DNA from: Nitrospirota bacterium
Lineage (GTDB): Bacteria; Nitrospirota; Nitrospiria; Nitrospirales; NS-4
DNA: 10,532 bases
Reading direction: 5' to 3'
Assembly: GCA_005877855.1 (NCBI GenBank)
Contig: VBOF01000167.1
Location: 1-10,532 of the forward strand
Shown: positions 9,051 to 10,532 of the stretch, in pieces
Numbering within the stretch: the stretch's first letter is position 1
Layout of the letters: each line of letters starts with the position of its first letter
The notes under the pieces: model-generated
Databases searched by the model: none
What the model was told of the DNA's origin: nothing
What the model saw: only the letters and a program-made list of their open reading frames with translations
Translations under genes and position numbers: made by a program

Positions 9051-10532
9051 ATGCACCCGCTGCTCACCAAGCTGAAGGACCAGTTCCCCGACGCCGTGCT
9101 CGGGGTCCGCGAAGAGGGGCCCTACCAGGACCTCGTCGCCCAGGTGGAGCCGGCGGCCGTGCCCGAGGTCGCGCGGTTCCTACACGACGATCCTGCAATG
9201 TCCTTCGACATGCTCTCGGACATCCTCTCGGTGGACTATCCGGAAGACAAGGACCGGTTCGAGGTGATCTACTTGCTCAAGTCGCTGCCGCGCAACCACA
9301 GACTCCGGCTCAAAGCCCGCGTTCCGGAAAACGGCCCGACCATTCCGACGGTCACGACCGTCTGGAAAGGCGCCAACTTCCTCGAGCGCGAGGTCTATGA
9401 CCTGATGGGCATCAAGTTCTCCGGCCATCCGGACCTGCGCCGCATCCTGCTGCCGGAGGACTACGAGGAAGGGCACCCGCTGCGCAAGGACTTTCCCACG
9501 GAAGGCCGGGGCTGGCGCAGCTCGTTCCCGTTCCTGCCGCGACTCGACGAGCCGGCCTCACCAGCGGTGGCCGCCGGCGAAATCCCTGAGGAGCAGCATC
9601 GCCCCTTCCTGAAAGAAGCCGAAGGGCTGCCCGAAGACGTCCAACCCGTGCGTCGGCAGGAAGAGCTCCTGCTCAACATGGGCCCGCAGCACCCGGCCAC
9701 GCACGGAGTGCTCCGTGTGGTGCTGGAGATCGAGGGCGAGCGCATCAAGTCGGTGGGCGCTCAGCCGCCGCCGGGCGCGGAGATCGTCGATCTCTCCTCC
9801 GCCACCGTGCTGCCGGGGCTCATCGACGCACACGTGCACCTCACCTCTCGAGCGGACCATTTCGAGGACATCTGGCAGTTCAAGACCTCCCTGTCGCAGG
9901 CTTCGATGGTCGCCGTGGTGCACGCGCGCCGGACGCTGGAAGCCGGCTTCACCACCGTGCGCGACGTCAGCTCGCCACCCTTCGCCGCGGTCGACCTGCG
10001 TGACCTGGTGAACGAGGGATATCTGCCGGGCCCGCGGATCGTCGCCTCGGGACCGTGCATCAGCATCACCGGCGGGCACTGCGATCTGAACAACTATCCG
10101 CCCGAGGTGCGGGTCAGCATCTTCCCCGCCGAGCGGGACTTCGCCCAAGCGGACGGGGTCGACCAGATCCGGCACCTGGTGCGCGCCCAGATCCAGCACG
10201 GCGTGGACGTCATCAAGGTGGCCGCGAGCGGCGGGGTCTTCTCCCGCGGAGATACCCCCGGCGTGCCCCAGCTGACGGTCGAGGAGCTGCGGGTGGCCGC
10301 GTTCGAGGCCCACAAGACCGGCCGGCGCATCGCCGCCCACGCGCACGGGACGCAGAGCATCAAGGGCGCGCTGAGCGCCGGAGTCGACTCCATCGAGCAC
10401 GGGACGCTCATCGACGACGAAGGCATCCGGCTGCTCAAGGAGAAGGGGGCGTGGCTGGTCGGCGACCTGTACAACGACGACTACATCCTGGGAAAGGCGG
10501 AGGAGCTGCGCATTCCGAAGGAGTACGTGGAG
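9051..10532 (+). CDS. nuoC: NuoC-NuoD fusion that switches in frame into an amidohydrolase (open at right edge)
   Basis: One uninterrupted frame of 494 codons. Residues 1-165 are NuoC (30-kDa subunit) with the signature EREVYDLMGIKFSGHPDLRR (112-131) and LLPEDYEEGHPLRKDFP. A linker (about 166-206) contains no start or stop, so NuoC and NuoD are fused as in some bacteria. Residues 207-232 are the beginning of NuoD (LLNMGPQHPATHGVLRVVLE), including the quinone-site His. From about 233 NuoD stops and a metal-dependent amidohydrolase follows: LPGLIDAHVHL with H261 and H263, IKVAASGG with the probable carboxylated Lys389, AAHAHG (H430, H432) and SIEHG (H450). This half resembles Xaa-Pro dipeptidase/imidazolonepropionase-like enzymes and lacks its own first 30-40 residues. 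As written the protein could not act as NuoD. An assembly misjoin is my first explanation. Confidence 0.85.
   Translation, partial: MHPLLTKLKDQFPDAVLGVREEGPYQDLVAQVEPAAVPEVARFLHDDPAMSFDMLSDILSVDYPEDKDRFEVIYLLKSLPRNHRLRLKARVPENGPTIPTVTTVWKGANFLEREVYDLMGIKFSGHPDLRRILLPEDYEEGHPLRKDFPTEGRGWRSSFPFLPRLDEPASPAVAAGEIPEEQHRPFLKEAEGLPEDVQPVRRQEELLLNMGPQHPATHGVLRVVLEIEGERIKSVGAQPPPGAEIVDLSSATVLPGLIDAHVHLTSRADHFEDIWQFKTSLSQASMVAVVHARRTLEAGFTTVRDVSSPPFAAVDLRDLVNEGYLPGPRIVASGPCISITGGHCDLNNYPPEVRVSIFPAERDFAQADGVDQIRHLVRAQIQHGVDVIKVAASGGVFSRGDTPGVPQLTVEELRVAAFEAHKTGRRIAAHAHGTQSIKGALSAGVDSIEHGTLIDDEGIRLLKEKGAWLVGDLYNDDYILGKAEELRIPKEYVE
9723..9749 (+). other. Junction between nuoD and amidohydrolase sequence
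   Basis: The codons here spell LEIEGERIK. The string EGERI is ordinary at this point of NuoD (LE.(E/D)GE.(I/V)) and equally ordinary in the N-terminal strand of amidohydrolases (EGERI..VG). The change of family therefore falls at a stretch both parents could share almost exactly, which is what a short-overlap misassembly or microhomology-driven deletion would leave. The frame and GC-rich style do not change across it. Confidence 0.7.

Noticed and set aside
9558..10400. 280-codon minus-strand frame
   Set aside because: Antisense of the NuoD/amidohydrolase frame. The plus strand shows the metal-ligand motifs.

Overview
The window is GC-rich bacterial chromosome from a Gram-negative-type organism that carries type IV pili, SecA, c-di-GMP signalling and a bacterial complex I operon. 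Gene content and style (tandem pilT, a GAF-GGDEF enzyme, a Methyltransf_28 gene joined to nuoABC(D)) would fit Nitrospirota or a neighbouring deep lineage such as NC10 or Rokubacteria. This is a guess from impression, not a database result.

Layout. On the minus strand, positions 1-2636 hold a membrane-anchored HEAT-like protein followed by two tandem PilT-family ATPases; the second runs off the left edge. Divergently, on the plus strand, secA (2745-5447) is complete, including the C-terminal zinc motif. Between secA and a GAF-GGDEF diguanylate cyclase (5673-6758) lies a striking non-coding element of about 215 bp (5457-5672). It has 25-bp imperfect inverted ends and several internal hairpins, and fills almost exactly the whole gap. 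From 6838 a promoter-like sequence precedes a second plus-strand operon: a MidA/NDUFAF7-type methyltransferase (6919-8208), nuoA, nuoB and a nuoC-nuoD fusion, with overlapping or nearly touching ends.

Two genes in this operon are abnormal. The methyltransferase ends in about 45 residues encoded by a REP-like repeat (around 8068-8185) whose reading frame runs straight into the nuoA start. The nuoC(D) reading frame passes from NuoC into the first ~26 residues of NuoD, then switches without a frame break at about 9730-9750 into an amidohydrolase with HxH and further metal-ligand motifs, and is still open at the right edge. This is either an assembly misjoin at a short shared sequence or a real deletion or recombination fusion. 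It is the observation most in need of checking.

How the genes fit together: PilT proteins power pilus retraction; SecA drives Sec export; the GGDEF protein makes c-di-GMP, which often controls pili and biofilm; the methyltransferase family assists complex I by modifying the NuoD-homologous subunit in mitochondria, which matches its place directly in front of nuoABC(D).
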